A DNA stretch of 64,000 nucleotides from Siniperca chuatsi (lineage: Eukaryota; Chordata; Actinopteri; Centrarchiformes; Sinipercidae): the NCBI RefSeq assembly GCF_020085105.1, contig NC_058048.1, positions 7,808,862-7,872,861 of the forward strand. The letters run 5' to 3'. Positions within the stretch are counted from its first letter, which is position 1, and every line of letters begins with the position of its first letter. Both the position numbers and the translations under genes were made by a program. The notes under the pieces are model-generated. The model made no database searches. It had not been told where the DNA came from and worked only from the letters and a program-made list of their open reading frames with translations. Of the stretch, positions 18,242 to 29,930 are shown one piece after another.

Positions 18242-20637
18242 CTACCTGGCCTCCTCCCTCCTGTCCTCCCTCTTGGTGCGAATGGGCTGAGAGCCATCAA
18301 CAGGCTGCTGGACCCAATTGTTATCATGGAGCCCAACACGGCAGCCTGGTGTGTCCTTGTCTGTACGCCGGCAGCACATCCAGTAGGAACGTCCATAAGG
18401 CAGGTCATGGTGGTAAGGTTTGGGGTGCCAACGGCACAGGGAAACGTCCCCTCGTTCATATTGCCGCTTACACTGCTTGCAAGGATCATCCCTGTAGAGA
18501 GGGTCTTCATTCCAACGCGAATCCACTGCCCGCACCCCATATGTCTCGATCAACACCTTGAAGTAGTGGCAGGTGCACTTGAGGGCTGCCAGTGAACGCG
18601 TCGGCAGATAGCTGAAGATGTTGACCATGATGTGGTCGGGCAGCAGCAGCATGTACTGGCGCGGTTCAAGTAGGCGCTGAATCTGAAAGCGAATCTCCAG
18701 GAAGTCATGGGACACGTGGCGGTAGAGGCGACACAGCGAAGGGTCTGAACAGTCCTCCCCAACGCTGGGAGAATCTGGTCGAGGTGCCCGCTCCCCTGAG
18801 CTCACTGCCACCCCCGCCCCAGGGCCATTGTTGTTGGCACAGTCTAAAGAGCACATTCCTGACCCACTGCCAGTGCCCGTTCCTTTTACATCCTCCTCTG
18901 GGCCCCGTGGGGGCTGAAGGAAGAAGAGTTGTCCAGGAGGGGGATCATCTGATGAAGGGTCAGTGGAGCTGGCTACACCTCCAACACCCCCTCCCCCATT
19001 AGGCATAGCAAAACACACTGTCTCCTCCTGCACATTCTCTGTACTGTCCTTGCCATAAAACACACATTGGTCTACAGCACCTGTCACCACCACCTCCACA
19101 TGGAAGCCAGTCACTCTCTCCCTACTCACACCCACAGCTTTCTTCTCCCCAGAGGAAAGCTCCTGTGTTGGATCTGGGCTGCCACAAGCCTGCCTGTCTG
19201 GGTGATGGAGATCTCCATCTGGTTTGGGGGCAGCAGCTGTGGCAGCAAGCAGCAGACTACTGGGGTCTCTAGATGAGGGGCTGACGAGCTGGTAGAGGTC
19301 ACAGGTGATTTTCTCTTTGGCCCTGGCTGCTGCCTGGTTACCCCCACCACCACAGCTCATAAACATACAGCGGGACCTGCCAGCTGGCTCCAACTGAGAA
19401 CGCGGGTCCAGATTTGACACTCGGAAAGCTATCCTAACCTCACCATGACTGTGGCTGGGGGGTGGAGGAGGGGTAACAACACCGGACTCCCCTCCTCTCC
19501 TACACTCCCTTTCTCTGTCTCGATTAGAAGAGTCTGTTGCAGGACCAGCGCCCAGATGGAGCCGATTCTCCAGGTTCTGGGACTCAAAGTGCGCGATGGC
19601 CTGGGCTACCCTGCATGACTCCTGCTGCTCCTCCAGCTCCTGGTCTGTCTGGATGGGAGATGATGACTCCTGAGCCTCTTTGGAGGGCTGGCCATTTGAA
19701 CTGTCTGACACAAACACCACAGGAGTGGGGTCTGTGCCCCGGAGTAGGGTGTGCTGGTGGGGGGTAAGGCCCTGACTGTGAGTGGTAGTAGGGGGCTGGT
19801 GGTGGTGGTGCTGGTTCCCATGAACAGCCACAATTCCCTGGAGGGCCATGGCGGTCCTCTGCTCAACCAAGGCAACCATCTCTGCCACCGACAGCAGGTC
19901 TGTCTCATTCACCCCTCCTAAAAGTGGCTCATCAGGGCTAGGAGGCGCAAGGGAGGAGTCATGGCTGAGGTGTGGCTCTGAGGCTTGGGAGCGAGTTGGA
20001 GGATCATAGGATGAGCATCGTCTTCGTCTTTTGGCTTTACTGCAGTCAGTTGCCCAGTTACCTTTAACCTGTGGAGAATGAAAATAATTCTTGTTTAGTT
20101 GAAAAACAACCAAATCGTACTAAAATCGCTGCTGCACGTTTTATTTCAGCTCCTTACCTTCATGGCGCTGGGTCTGGGCTGGCCTGCTCCACTGAACTGG
20201 TGTGCAACAAAGAAAGCTATCTTCTCCTTGGTGTTGCCTGGCTTAATGACATACCAGGTATCTAACAGAACACGGCCATCTTCCATCTGGGACCCGGAAG
20301 AGGGTGGCAAGGGAGGGGCAGAAGAGGGAGGAGGGGGCTGGCTCTGTGTCAGGGAGCTGGAGACAAGCTCAGGTTCAGGTGGAGTGTTCTCTGATCCCAC
20401 ATCGTCCTCTTCTCCATTCTCTTCCTGCACCCCCACTATCATCCCCCCATTTTCACTTCCATCCACAGTCCTTCTGGCATCTGGAGAGGGTTCAGCCTTG
20501 CAGAGGGACGGGGACCCTGTCCCACCACCGCCTCCACCGCTGCCCCCTGAGCCTGGGCTCCTTGCTTTGTTCTGGGAGTAGGTGCCAAAGGGGCGTGGGC
20601 ACCACAGACGAATGTGGGAGAAGGTGTCTCTGTCCAT
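18242..20637 (-). CDS. fbxo46: F-box only protein 46
   Basis: Two coding exons on the minus strand: 20637-20158 (160 codons) joined to 20068-18242 (608 codons plus stop), through donor AAG|GTAAGG and acceptor CCACAG|GTT. The product is 768 aa, longer than human FBXO46 (about 600), mainly through low-complexity linkers. The start MDRDTFSHIRLWCPRPFGTYSQNK matches human MDRGSLLPFQLWCPRPFGTYSQNQ, and an upstream in-frame stop supports this ATG. Other matched blocks are GRVLLDTWYVIKPGNTKEKIAFFVAHQ, NETDLLSVAEMVALVEQRTAMALQ, EVRIAFRVSN and ITCDLYQLVSPS. The F-box lies at about 632-670 (LLLPDHIMVNIFSYLPTRSL). A Cys/His-rich tail follows at about 685-745 (DPCKQCKRQYERGDVSLCRWHPKPYHHD). F-box proteins bring substrates to SCF (SKP1-CUL1) ubiquitin ligases; its targets cannot be read from sequence. 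The Gly-rich run before F-box and the acidic or Ser-rich linkers are probably disordered. Confidence 0.95.
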
Positions 20638-20784
20638 CAGGATGCGGACCACCGGGGCATATCGGCATCTATGCTGGCCAGCAAACACCCAGAGCCAGAG
20701 CTCTCATTGTCGGCTCCCTGTCTCAGTGCCAACCTGATGGGCACGGTCTGTCACCGAGCTCACCAGCAACACTGGGCATACAAC
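20638..20784 (-). other. fbxo46: 5'UTR part of fbxo46 exon 2
   Basis: An acceptor TTGATGCAG|GTTG on the minus strand has AG at plus 20785-20786, placing 147 nt of leader before the ATG at 20637-20635. An in-frame TGA about 66 nt upstream of the ATG confirms it is the first possible ATG start of the frame. Confidence 0.6.
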
Positions 20785-22494
20785 CTGCATCAATAGGAAA
20801 GGGAGAGATAAGAGGAAAGGGGGAGTACAGGCGGGGGGGAATGAGAGAAAAGAGAAACGGCACAGTCACATAAATATAACAGCTCAGTTACTGAAAACAG
20901 AGTTCATATCTCTAGAGCAACAATGCTGGTCAGTGCCGGGATCAATTCAGTTAATCAATGACCAATTGAGGCTCTATTGAATAGTTGCCTCGAGGTACAA
21001 TTTAGACAGGATGTTCGCATTGTAAACCAGCAGCCAAGCCACTAGACTGGAGAGAACAGAACTATCATCGTACTACTAACTGAACTAATCACAACTGGCT
21101 TGCCTCCTACTTTGGCCAAACTCAATTAGCAATTACATTTGCCACTGTGTACTAAGATCATCTCCTCCGCTTTGGAGCCTCCAAATCAAATTAAAGGGAT
21201 TTCATTTCAGGTTTGGTGTCTGCGGCCTGCAGATGAAAGGGATGAAAGATGGAACATAAAAGCACCAAATGGACTCTCCTCTCTCTTCCTCTGCTCCTCT
21301 CCTGCATCTCAGTGCTTCAAAGAGAATTTGCTTAATAGGAGGAAACACAGGGAGGAGCATGCAGGCATATGCTGGACTTATTTTTAGCAAGGGGGTGGGG
21401 TAGTAGTGAAACTGCTGTAGCTGTCCTTCCTGTCCTCACCCCTTTCTCCCTGCCAAAGAGCCTATGCTACAGACTAGGGAGGAAAGCCTTAAGTCCACCC
21501 AGCGTGCTTTGCTTCTGCAGCTATGCCAGCTGTAGGGGCTGCCAGGAACGTGCCGGCATGCTTAAGGAGAGGAACAAGCGGCAATGGAGCAACATGTTTG
21601 GCTCACTGCTGATCTGAAGTCCTCCTCTGCATCAGCAGCTTCAACCCAGTTACCCCTCATCTGGCAGTCCTGAGCTTTAAGGTTGCCCTTTATACATATA
21701 CATGTTTAAACTGTATTATATGATTAAACTGGACAGGACTTTTCTTTTTCATATCATCTTTCAACTTCAACAACTCTAAACAGTGCAACTTAGTTTGCAA
21801 CAGGCTAAGACCATTGCACATCAGTATTAGTAGTAGTAGTAGTATAGTTCTGCTATACCAAAAAGCCAAAAAACACACACCACTGACTATATTAAAATAG
21901 CGTGCTGGTATGAATAATATGAGATACTTACAACATCCTCACTCACCAGCTAATATCCACCATCCTGATAATACCAAGTATAACCACATAGATGCATACA
22001 CCAGGATTGGCCAGCCACTGCAGCCTTCAAATATTTCAATATAAATTGGGTTCTCTCTCGCACTATACAATTTGTTATCTTTTGTTAACATGAGTGTCAG
22101 ATCATATGATGACAAGCACAACATCCTGATGAAACAGATCACGTGATAAAGGTGAGCACTCTAAACCATTACGAGTATTGATGTAAATGTCTTAAACTCT
22201 ATATGTATATTGAGCAAAATAGGCCTTGTCAAGAAGATGTTGAACAGTGATATGTTCTTTTTGTTGTGCATTGATACAAGTCTTTTACTTTCACAACACA
22301 CTACAAATAAACAATTAAGTCCCATCTTTCTTTCTGTGTAGTGTCACTCTTCACCCCTACAGATCCAGACATGCAGTCAGCTCCAGTGAGAATTTCATAA
22401 AAAAGCATCTCCACGTATCTTTAATTAACTTGTCCTCTTCTCTTTGACAGTGTTAAATTTACAGATTACCTGGTACATCTTGCGGTGTGACAGC

Positions 22495-22585
22495 AATATG
22501 TCACATACGTATAACATACGTATGTACGTGTGTATATGTATGTATGTATGTATACACACACACATATACACAAACACACACAACA
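22495..22585. repeat. Compound TATG/CA microsatellite
   Basis: Alternating purine-pyrimidine sequence begins with ACATACGTATAACATACGTA and moves through TGTATGTATG into CACACACA with interruptions. It lies in the fbxo46 5' intron. Ordinary simple repeat. Confidence 0.8.
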
Positions 22586-24424
22586 CTTGTACTGTTAAAC
22601 ATTCCCAGCTGTCATAGCTAGGAATAATGCCAATATAAGTTCACAGAGGGTATGTTTTACTGGACAATACAAGCTAGTATTGCAGCACTTGAAAATCCCA
22701 CAGTGCTTCACATAATGAAAGCAAAGCTCTTTAAACAATATTGTTGCACAACACAAAGTTGAGCGAAGATCTTATTTTGCAAAAGGTTGATATATTTGTT
22801 TCCCTGAGGTTTGACGACACAGTAGCCTGCTTTCCATTTTAGCCACTGGACTCCTTCAATCCGCAGGCTTTCAAACAGGTCAATGTTGTGCTTCTCTGTC
22901 TGACACACTGAATGGGTGGTGCTTTGTACATTTGGACTAATGGAATGGCTCAGAGAGGTGCAAAAAAACAAACACCGCCCACACAGTGTGGTGAACCAAT
23001 TCAAATGCTTCCTCTATAATCACACAGCAACAACTCAGCTAAGAGCAGGCAGATTATACTGTTGTGAGGGGGGGGGGAAGCTAGTGAACCTTTTTTTATT
23101 GCCCTTTCTCTCTCTTTAACCACTTTTATTCTCTACATGTTTTCCATCAACTCCTCTTTTCCCCTCCCTCTCACTGCATCATACAATCCATCTCTCATAA
23201 CAGATTGGATAGTATTATAAGAGGGGCCAGAAGGGAGACAGTCCACCCACTGCAGCACTCCTGTACAAAGTAACACACACACAGACACACACACACACAG
23301 ACTGAACATGAACCACGTTATCAGACCAGAATTATTAGCTCTCACTTTCTAGTGACTGCAGGATGGTTGGGAGAGATGCCATGTCCACACTAAAACAGAT
23401 AAATCTGAAAACACTATTTTAAAAAATGACTAAAACTCTTTTCTTCCTCCTCTGTTGGTTGGCAAACAACAGTATTGTGCAGTGCAGCCAACATTTGGCA
23501 AGGAGAGGAACACTCACAGCCAGGTTACTCCCGTTGGTCTCAGCAGGTTAAAACTTCATTCTGTCACTTCCTGCTCTCTATTAGCACTTATTTTGTGTTT
23601 AAATATAACCTTACACACAATTTAACTGTTGTCATTGCACAGTTTTAATTTCTATTATGAGATGATGGTGATTCATAAACTCCACCAGATAACCAAGGAG
23701 AACAACAATTTCTTGTTTGTTGAGATTATTTATTTTTATATATATAAAAAAACCACCACCACTTCTAATGTGTGATTGAATGAACTTTTGGTATTCAAAA
23801 TATGTGATCACAGAGATTTGATGCCAACAGAATGTTGCCTTCTTAAAATTACTGCTACACAGCAGCACCCAAGCTTTTCTGTTCAGGGATGTTTGTTTTC
23901 TTCATCCACATTACACACACACACACACCAGTATTTTATGATCCTATCCACTCTGGAGAGCATCTTCCAAAAGCTGTTTTTGGGCTCAATGTGGCCTTAG
24001 ATGCCAATTAAATCCATTTGTTTTGGGTTGATGTTTATTGAGAAATGTATGGAATTATTCTGCTGCTCTTCAAAATAAGCAACAGTTCCTGCAAATCAAG
24101 GCTTGGGTTTGGTTTTAAGCTTTCTGCATCAACCTAATCCTTCAAATCCTGTCCAAGTACAGTGGCAGCCACCAACACCACGGCAACACTATAGTGCCAG
24201 GGTCTGCATCGTTAAGCTGTCTGACAAATTAATTATTTTCTATATGTATTACTTAACACTTAACTATTTCCACATACAGATGTATGCAGTTCTAAAAGTA
24301 GGCAGCAGGTTGGACATGACAAACCTGGATGACACTAGCTACTGTACCACGGCGTGCAGTGATGGTGCTACTGAAGCTATTATAACAGAAGGTATACTAA
24401 TAGGTCAAATCATACAATATCAAA

Positions 24425-24490
24425 TCAAGTATTTTTATTGTCACATACACAATCAGACACAGTACAACGCATAGTGAAATTTGTTCTACT
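24425..24490. repeat. Fragment of a dispersed fish repeat
   Basis: TTTTTATTGTCACATACACA followed by a GCATAGTGAAATTTGTTCT motif resembles a block seen again and again in fish genomes at the ends of interspersed repeats. The family is not assigned; this is recognition from memory. Confidence 0.4.
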
Positions 24491-26343
24491 ACAGACTTGT
24501 GTGTCTGAAATGAAAGAAGAGTGGTGTTAAGACGACCAGACTAGACACAGCAGCTTTGATATTTCACCAACATACATACATACATTATATCAATAATACA
24601 GAGTACATGATTCCTTCTCTGTCTGGAAGATTCTGATTAAGTTTTTCTAACATTGCAAAAAATGTTTACGTACACAAATGGATTACTCACTGTTCTGTTA
24701 AGAGTCAAATGCCTGTGGATTACTGCTGCAGTCAAAATGTGGAAATCCACACAATACTCACTACACAGCTGCACACAACACATATACACAAATCTTAACA
24801 AGGTACTGATCTGTTCACAAATTACTATCCTGCTGTTTGCATAGTGAGAGATTGACAGGTTTGTCCCATCACATTAAAACTGAACTTCTGCTGGACTGGG
24901 TCATTTCCCTATACAAATCAAAAGCAGTTTGGCATGCACTCTCACCAGGATAATGGTTTCACTATGTTAGGTGTGTGCAGTTCAGAACACATAGTATACA
25001 ACATCCCCATTAAATGCTAATTTAAGATTTAGCAGGTTGGATTAGCGAATGGAGCAATATTTTCAAGTCTTGTGACATTTTTGTTGTTTTCCCTTAAACC
25101 TATAGCTCATAGGTCTGAGGCTACCCTTGCAAAAAAAGTCAGCTTGATAAACACAAAACAGTGTCACTCCAACTCAGCCCTCTCTTACTATCCTCCAGTT
25201 CGACCACACTCTTTTTCACAGCATTTCAGACAGACGGCCAAAAGCTGACGAATGATAATACCCAAGCATGCCAAAAAGTCTTAGCTCAATCTCCCTCTCT
25301 GCATGTGTGCCTGTGAAGACAATGCAACAGAAGCGCAGCCAGCGGGCCAGCTTTGCTGCAAACTGTCAACAGAACAATAGAGCTGAGTGCATCACTCCAG
25401 CAGTCTGCTTAGGAACATTATTACACAGAGATCAGCCTCTCTGTCAGGACACCAAGGAAGAGTGGCTAACTGCCCATACAGGGCAGTCTGACTGAGAGCA
25501 TCTGCACATTTGTGCTCTAACACTGTCTCAAATTAGACTTTGATGCAAGCTTTGAAACTACAAAAGCCACTGTGGCAGCACAGTGTGCTATCCTACTTGA
25601 ACATATGAAAGGATGCATGCATTGTCTAACAATTTCAGACTGTACTCTAAGTGGGCTACTTCATAGCCATCCCAATAAAATTGATCAGTTTATAGCAATG
25701 GCAACGTGATATTTTAATATTGTACTGTCCCAAAAACAGATTCTCTCTTGACTTGTTCATCTTGGCTTATCTATTTGTACTTATCTTCTAACAGCAACTA
25801 AGTTGTGCAATATCAAAACACTCAATACTATGGTAAGTTCACTCAATATATACTGGCCTTACTGTGATTAATATTTCTTGGTCGAAAACTTAGGTCTGCA
25901 GGTCTCTGTAACTGTCAACTATTACTTTTCCTGGTTCCGTTTTAGATAACCTCATATCCCTACAAAACAAAAAGCTGAAATAATGCCTTCTCCAGTGACA
26001 ACCAACAAGTGTGGTGTCACAAACATCATGAATAATAGCAACAACATTTATCTGATTATTCTTTTAATTGTAGCAATCACCTTTGAAAGTCTGATGGAAC
26101 GTCTTTGACCAAGCACTAGCTGGTTACCCAACTAACAAACAGTTAGCTTTAATGTAGTAAAATGTTATTGGTCAAGTAGGACCTAGTATGTATTTCAGTC
26201 TATACAAATTGACACTAACTAGGCCCAAACCAACTACGCTTCTGGTAACTCTAACACTTTATCTAATTTATTAATTGATAGTTGCACGTAGTAAATAGAC
26301 CCGTCATTAGCTAACGAGCTTGCTAACTGGATAGCACAACTTA

Positions 26344-26900
26344 CCTGCATAATAACATGACAGCGCTTGCTAGCAAGCTAACAAGATTAAAAAAAACCCT
26401 CAGCGTTACATTTGCTGCAACGTACCTTAGCAGCGTTAATCTCCACGGACAACCTTCTTGACTTGCAAACTGCCGATGACAAGTGTTTCCTCGCTGTATT
26501 TCGTTTTAACCTAAACAGTTTGTCTGGTGAAATGCAGGTGACACGAGTTGACGATCCGTGTCCACGTAGCTAAGCTAGCTCACTCGCTGGCTAACGTCGA
26601 CATTAGCCAGCAGCTACTTTCTGTTATCAACCTTGTCTAGTGATGGCTGCTACCGAGGCTTCAGGCTTGTGTGCCTGTCAGTTGTCTGAACAAAGGCTAG
26701 CTGACTGTACACCTTGTTAGGACTCTGAGCAGTCGCTCTCCTACTATCTATTTAGAAGTGACACAAGCTTTTACGGTATGTTCTCGGGGATACCAAAATA
26801 ATCAGTGTCAAAACGGCAGGAGGAGGAAGGCCATCTTGTTGACAAGCAGCTGCATAAGGCCCACAGCCAATAGCAATGCAGAGTCGGTGGTGTGCCCATA
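26344..26900 (-). promoter_or_regulatory. fbxo46: fbxo46 promoter and noncoding first exon(s)
   Basis: On the minus strand two donors occur, AAG|GTACG (exon end 26426) and GCAG|GTAAGT (exon end 26345), suggesting one first exon with alternative donors or two small exons. Upstream, AAGATGGCC (plus 26829-26837, sense on the minus strand) is a YY1-type element of the kind found at housekeeping gene start sites. A CCAAT box lies about 30 bp further upstream (plus CCAAT at 26867-26871). CpG content is raised. A near-perfect palindrome around TAACGTCGACATTA lies at 26589-26608. The start site is inferred at about 26840. Confidence 0.55.
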
Positions 26901-27450
26901 TATGGCGTCTGCACAGCTCCCTCCCTCTACTGCCCCCTGCCCCCCACACTCACTACACTGGGCCTGTAAAATCAAAAGGTCACTGTGTCAAAGACAGGTG
27001 GGAAAATCCATTTTATATGGCACATTTACAGTCTATGATTAACACTCACAATAAACTAATAGTATGCATTCTCCATCTATTTCATAAACTACTTATTTAT
27101 GTCTTCATATAATTTAATCAACAATATTTCGCATAGCATATTTTCCATATTTTTGGCCCGATAATATAAACATTTTGTCATTATTTCATCATGTACTCTC
27201 ATTTTTTCTCTCACTATGTAAGTCCTCCTCTCATTATTTCTTAATATCTTTCTTAATATCTTTTATTCTGTTCCGCTATTTCTATTTGCTGCAATGACCC
27301 AGTTTGCCAACAGGGATCATTAAAGTTTCATCTTATCTTCCAGGACCTGTAGGTGCTTGTGTGTTGGAAATGAAACACAAAAATCTTTTAGCATCAGCTG
27401 TTCTTCACTAGTATCTTTACACTACATATATATTCAATATATATATATAT

Positions 27451-27536
<86 letters not shown>

Positions 27537-29100
27537 ACATTAAAATCTAGACCTATCTTTAGATTGGTAGTGGTGGAGAAATACATTATGTGTGTCACAG
27601 TGGTCAGTATGTTTTGCACATGTCTGCATTTCAGATAGGCTGGAGAAAAGCAAAAGCTTCGAGCAGCACCTTCTCAGTCCAGCAGAGGGCCAGACACTAC
27701 TGCATTGTGTGTACATGTGTCCATCCGCATGCAAACAGTATTTCATTACACAAGAAGCCATCAATGTCTACCTTTAAAAAAACAAAACATAGTCAGATGT
27801 GCTTAATCTATAGTATCACACTCTGATAGATAGAGATGATCATGCAAATCCTCTGCAAAACAGACTCATAATAGTCATGGGGTTCTGGGGTCAGTGGCGT
27901 AGTGGTAAAGAAAATTATGGCTGAACTATTACAGATAATCATGAGGCAAAGGACTGGTATATGATGACAAAAACTCTGTTCTGTTTTCAGAAAAAAAAGT
28001 ATTTATGGTACTTTGCCTTAAAAGACTTCCATTCTGTAATATACAGCATCAGTCTATAGGGGTGGGCAATAATTAAATATTATTTATCAATTTTCAGTTG
28101 AATCATATTGTGATTATATGATGATATCTTGTTAGCATTCTAGAAATGTCTGACTTTTGTCCAAATGAATTATTCCAAGCAAGTTGTAATCAAAAAAATA
28201 ATTAGTTATGACCACTTTACAATTTGGTATCAAATAACTGACTATTCTTCCAGTAAGTGGAGGATATAAAATATGCTGGGATTTGACAATTAATTATTGT
28301 CTATTGTTCAGTGTGCATTACTGACAACTTTAAATTATCATTGTGCAGTGACTGTTTTTTGTTTAACAGTAATTTCTGTAATTTAAAAAGTCTATCATTG
28401 CGACAGTATTTTCACAGCATTTTTTTTTTTTTGACAAGTTACTTGTTTCTTCTGCATAGCATTCCTGATTGGGATCTGCAGGCATGACAGCCCCACCAAT
28501 TAACTGAGTGTGCGCCAAACTATTCATAAATGAAATTAAGATTTAATCATAAATTGTATTGTGAGACAAACAAATCTAGTTTATACAAAGTATCAAAACT
28601 TAGTGAGTGTTATGTAATGCATAGTAGATCTACAGTATATGCCGGCTTTTTAAATGGGGGCTCCACTGAACACTTGCTCAATAGACCATTACAGCTGGTA
28701 CATTGTTAAAATACATACTGGACAAACATGTTTCCTTGATTTTTCTTTGCATTCCTTTTCTTCTCTTTCATACACAAATGCTGCAGATTTTTTAGTAAGT
28801 CTACATCTTATAGCAGAGGGTGGCCTGAAAGGAACATGTAGACAACAGATAAAACATTTTGAACATAGTGTCTGAATTGTCGCTGAATTGTCGCTGAAAT
28901 GTGTAATTGCATATTACCGCTTAGAAAACATCTGTACAGTACTTCTCCTCTCTTGTTTGGTAACTGTACCTTGCTGCACGTGCATGTAGGCATCCTCCAA
29001 AACGACAACATCCCCTTAACTCTCATTAGACGTTGTTTCATTTTAGGCCCGCCTTATGTTGACTGTAATTGGACCAACAGTCCTGCTCAACACGTCCATC
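26901..29100. other. Intergenic region between fbxo46 and coq8b
   Basis: The two genes are divergent and about 2.4 kb apart. No coding exon is supportable. The region is AT-rich, holds one long TA microsatellite (27454-27531), and includes AGGGGTGGGCAATA at about 28060, which resembles the end of a fish MITE but has no partner end that I could find. Confidence 0.55.
27426..27532. repeat. (TA)n microsatellite
   Basis: An uninterrupted TA run of about 78 bp (27454-27531) follows an interrupted ATATAT leader. Such AT runs are prone to length change and assembly error. Confidence 0.9.
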
Positions 29101-29149
29101 ATCTAGTGTTCGGCACTGCTATTTGCTAAAGGAATAAATCCCTCCTTTC

Positions 29150-29322
29150 ATGGCCTCTGAGTTCCGCCTTCTTCTGAAAAGTCGGAATGTGGTTGGTGCC
29201 CGTTCAAGTCAGTCAAATTTGAACTTCCGGGTGTTGAATCGTTGCAAAATAGACTGTCCAAGCAGACAGTGTGGATGAGGACAGTCACAGAGAAAACCCT
29301 GGATAACGCAGCTTTAGGAAAA
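29150..29322 (+). promoter_or_regulatory. coq8b: coq8b promoter and noncoding first exon
   Basis: An exon-like segment ends in the donor GGAAAA|GTGAGT with GT at 29323-29324. The next acceptor (GTATATGAAG at 29919-29928) lies two bases before the ATG, so a 5'UTR exon is needed. An ETS-type ACTTCCGG lies at 29223-29230, a motif class (GABP/NRF-2) common in promoters of nuclear genes for mitochondrial proteins. In intron 1 a 14-bp perfect palindrome AGCTAACGTTAGCT lies at 29434-29447. The start site is inferred near 29240-29280. Confidence 0.5.
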
Positions 29323-29930
29323 GTGAGTCACTTAATTTGTTAACAGCAGAATGTGTCATTCAATAACGTATTTTTTTCATGTGGAAGAATAAACTTTTGG
29401 ATAGTAGGATATTGATGTTTGGATGTGGATAATAGCTAACGTTAGCTTGTGATTTCAAGCTTCAGTCACAAGATGCTGACGTTACACAACATGGTTAACA
29501 CTAACTATGATACATGAGCTAGCTAACGTAGCCGAGAGTGTATAATTTTTGTTATCTTTAATTCTGTAAATGTGTTGTAAATTTGTATTTACAAGACTGC
29601 GGGTCACTGTGGCGACACGTGTTATGACACATTAGCATGTCTTGAAACATGGGCAGCCAATCTCATCCAAGGTTAAACCATCTAGCAGGGTCAAGAACAA
29701 AATACATTTTTGTCCCAGGAGTCTTTACATTGATCTGTCACGTTACATTACATATATTCATAGATGTATTATCTTGCAAGCATTTGTTTTTTGGGTTAAT
29801 AAGTGTGGTGGGTGTTTCTGGTACTTTATGTAGCCTACTTTTATCATTTTCCTTTACACTGTCACTCTTACCATCTTACGCCATGTAACTTGACTCCCTC
29901 CTCTCTCTCCACCTCTCTGTATATGAAGTG

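Larger units (their letters stand above)
20785..26343 (-). other. fbxo46: Large 5' intron of fbxo46
   Basis: The 5.5 kb between the coding-exon acceptor and the donors near 26.34-26.43 kb holds no supportable exon. It contains mixed TATG/CA microsatellites at 22495-22585, short CA tracts at 23270-23300 and 23912-23930, and a dispersed-repeat fragment near 24425-24490. The rest is AT-rich unique-looking sequence. Confidence 0.5.

Noticed and set aside
27434-27619. Ile-Tyr repeat open frames at 27.4 and 32.4 kb
   Set aside because: They are translations of TA microsatellites.
27880-27920. GGGTCAGTGGCGTAGTGG as a possible tRNA A-box
   Set aside because: No matching B-box, acceptor stem or cloverleaf could be drawn; it resembles a phrase from a fish repeat.
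28055-28130. Possible second hAT MITE starting AGGGGTGGGCAATA
   Set aside because: No inverted partner end or target duplication was found within 1 kb, so it remains at most a fragment.
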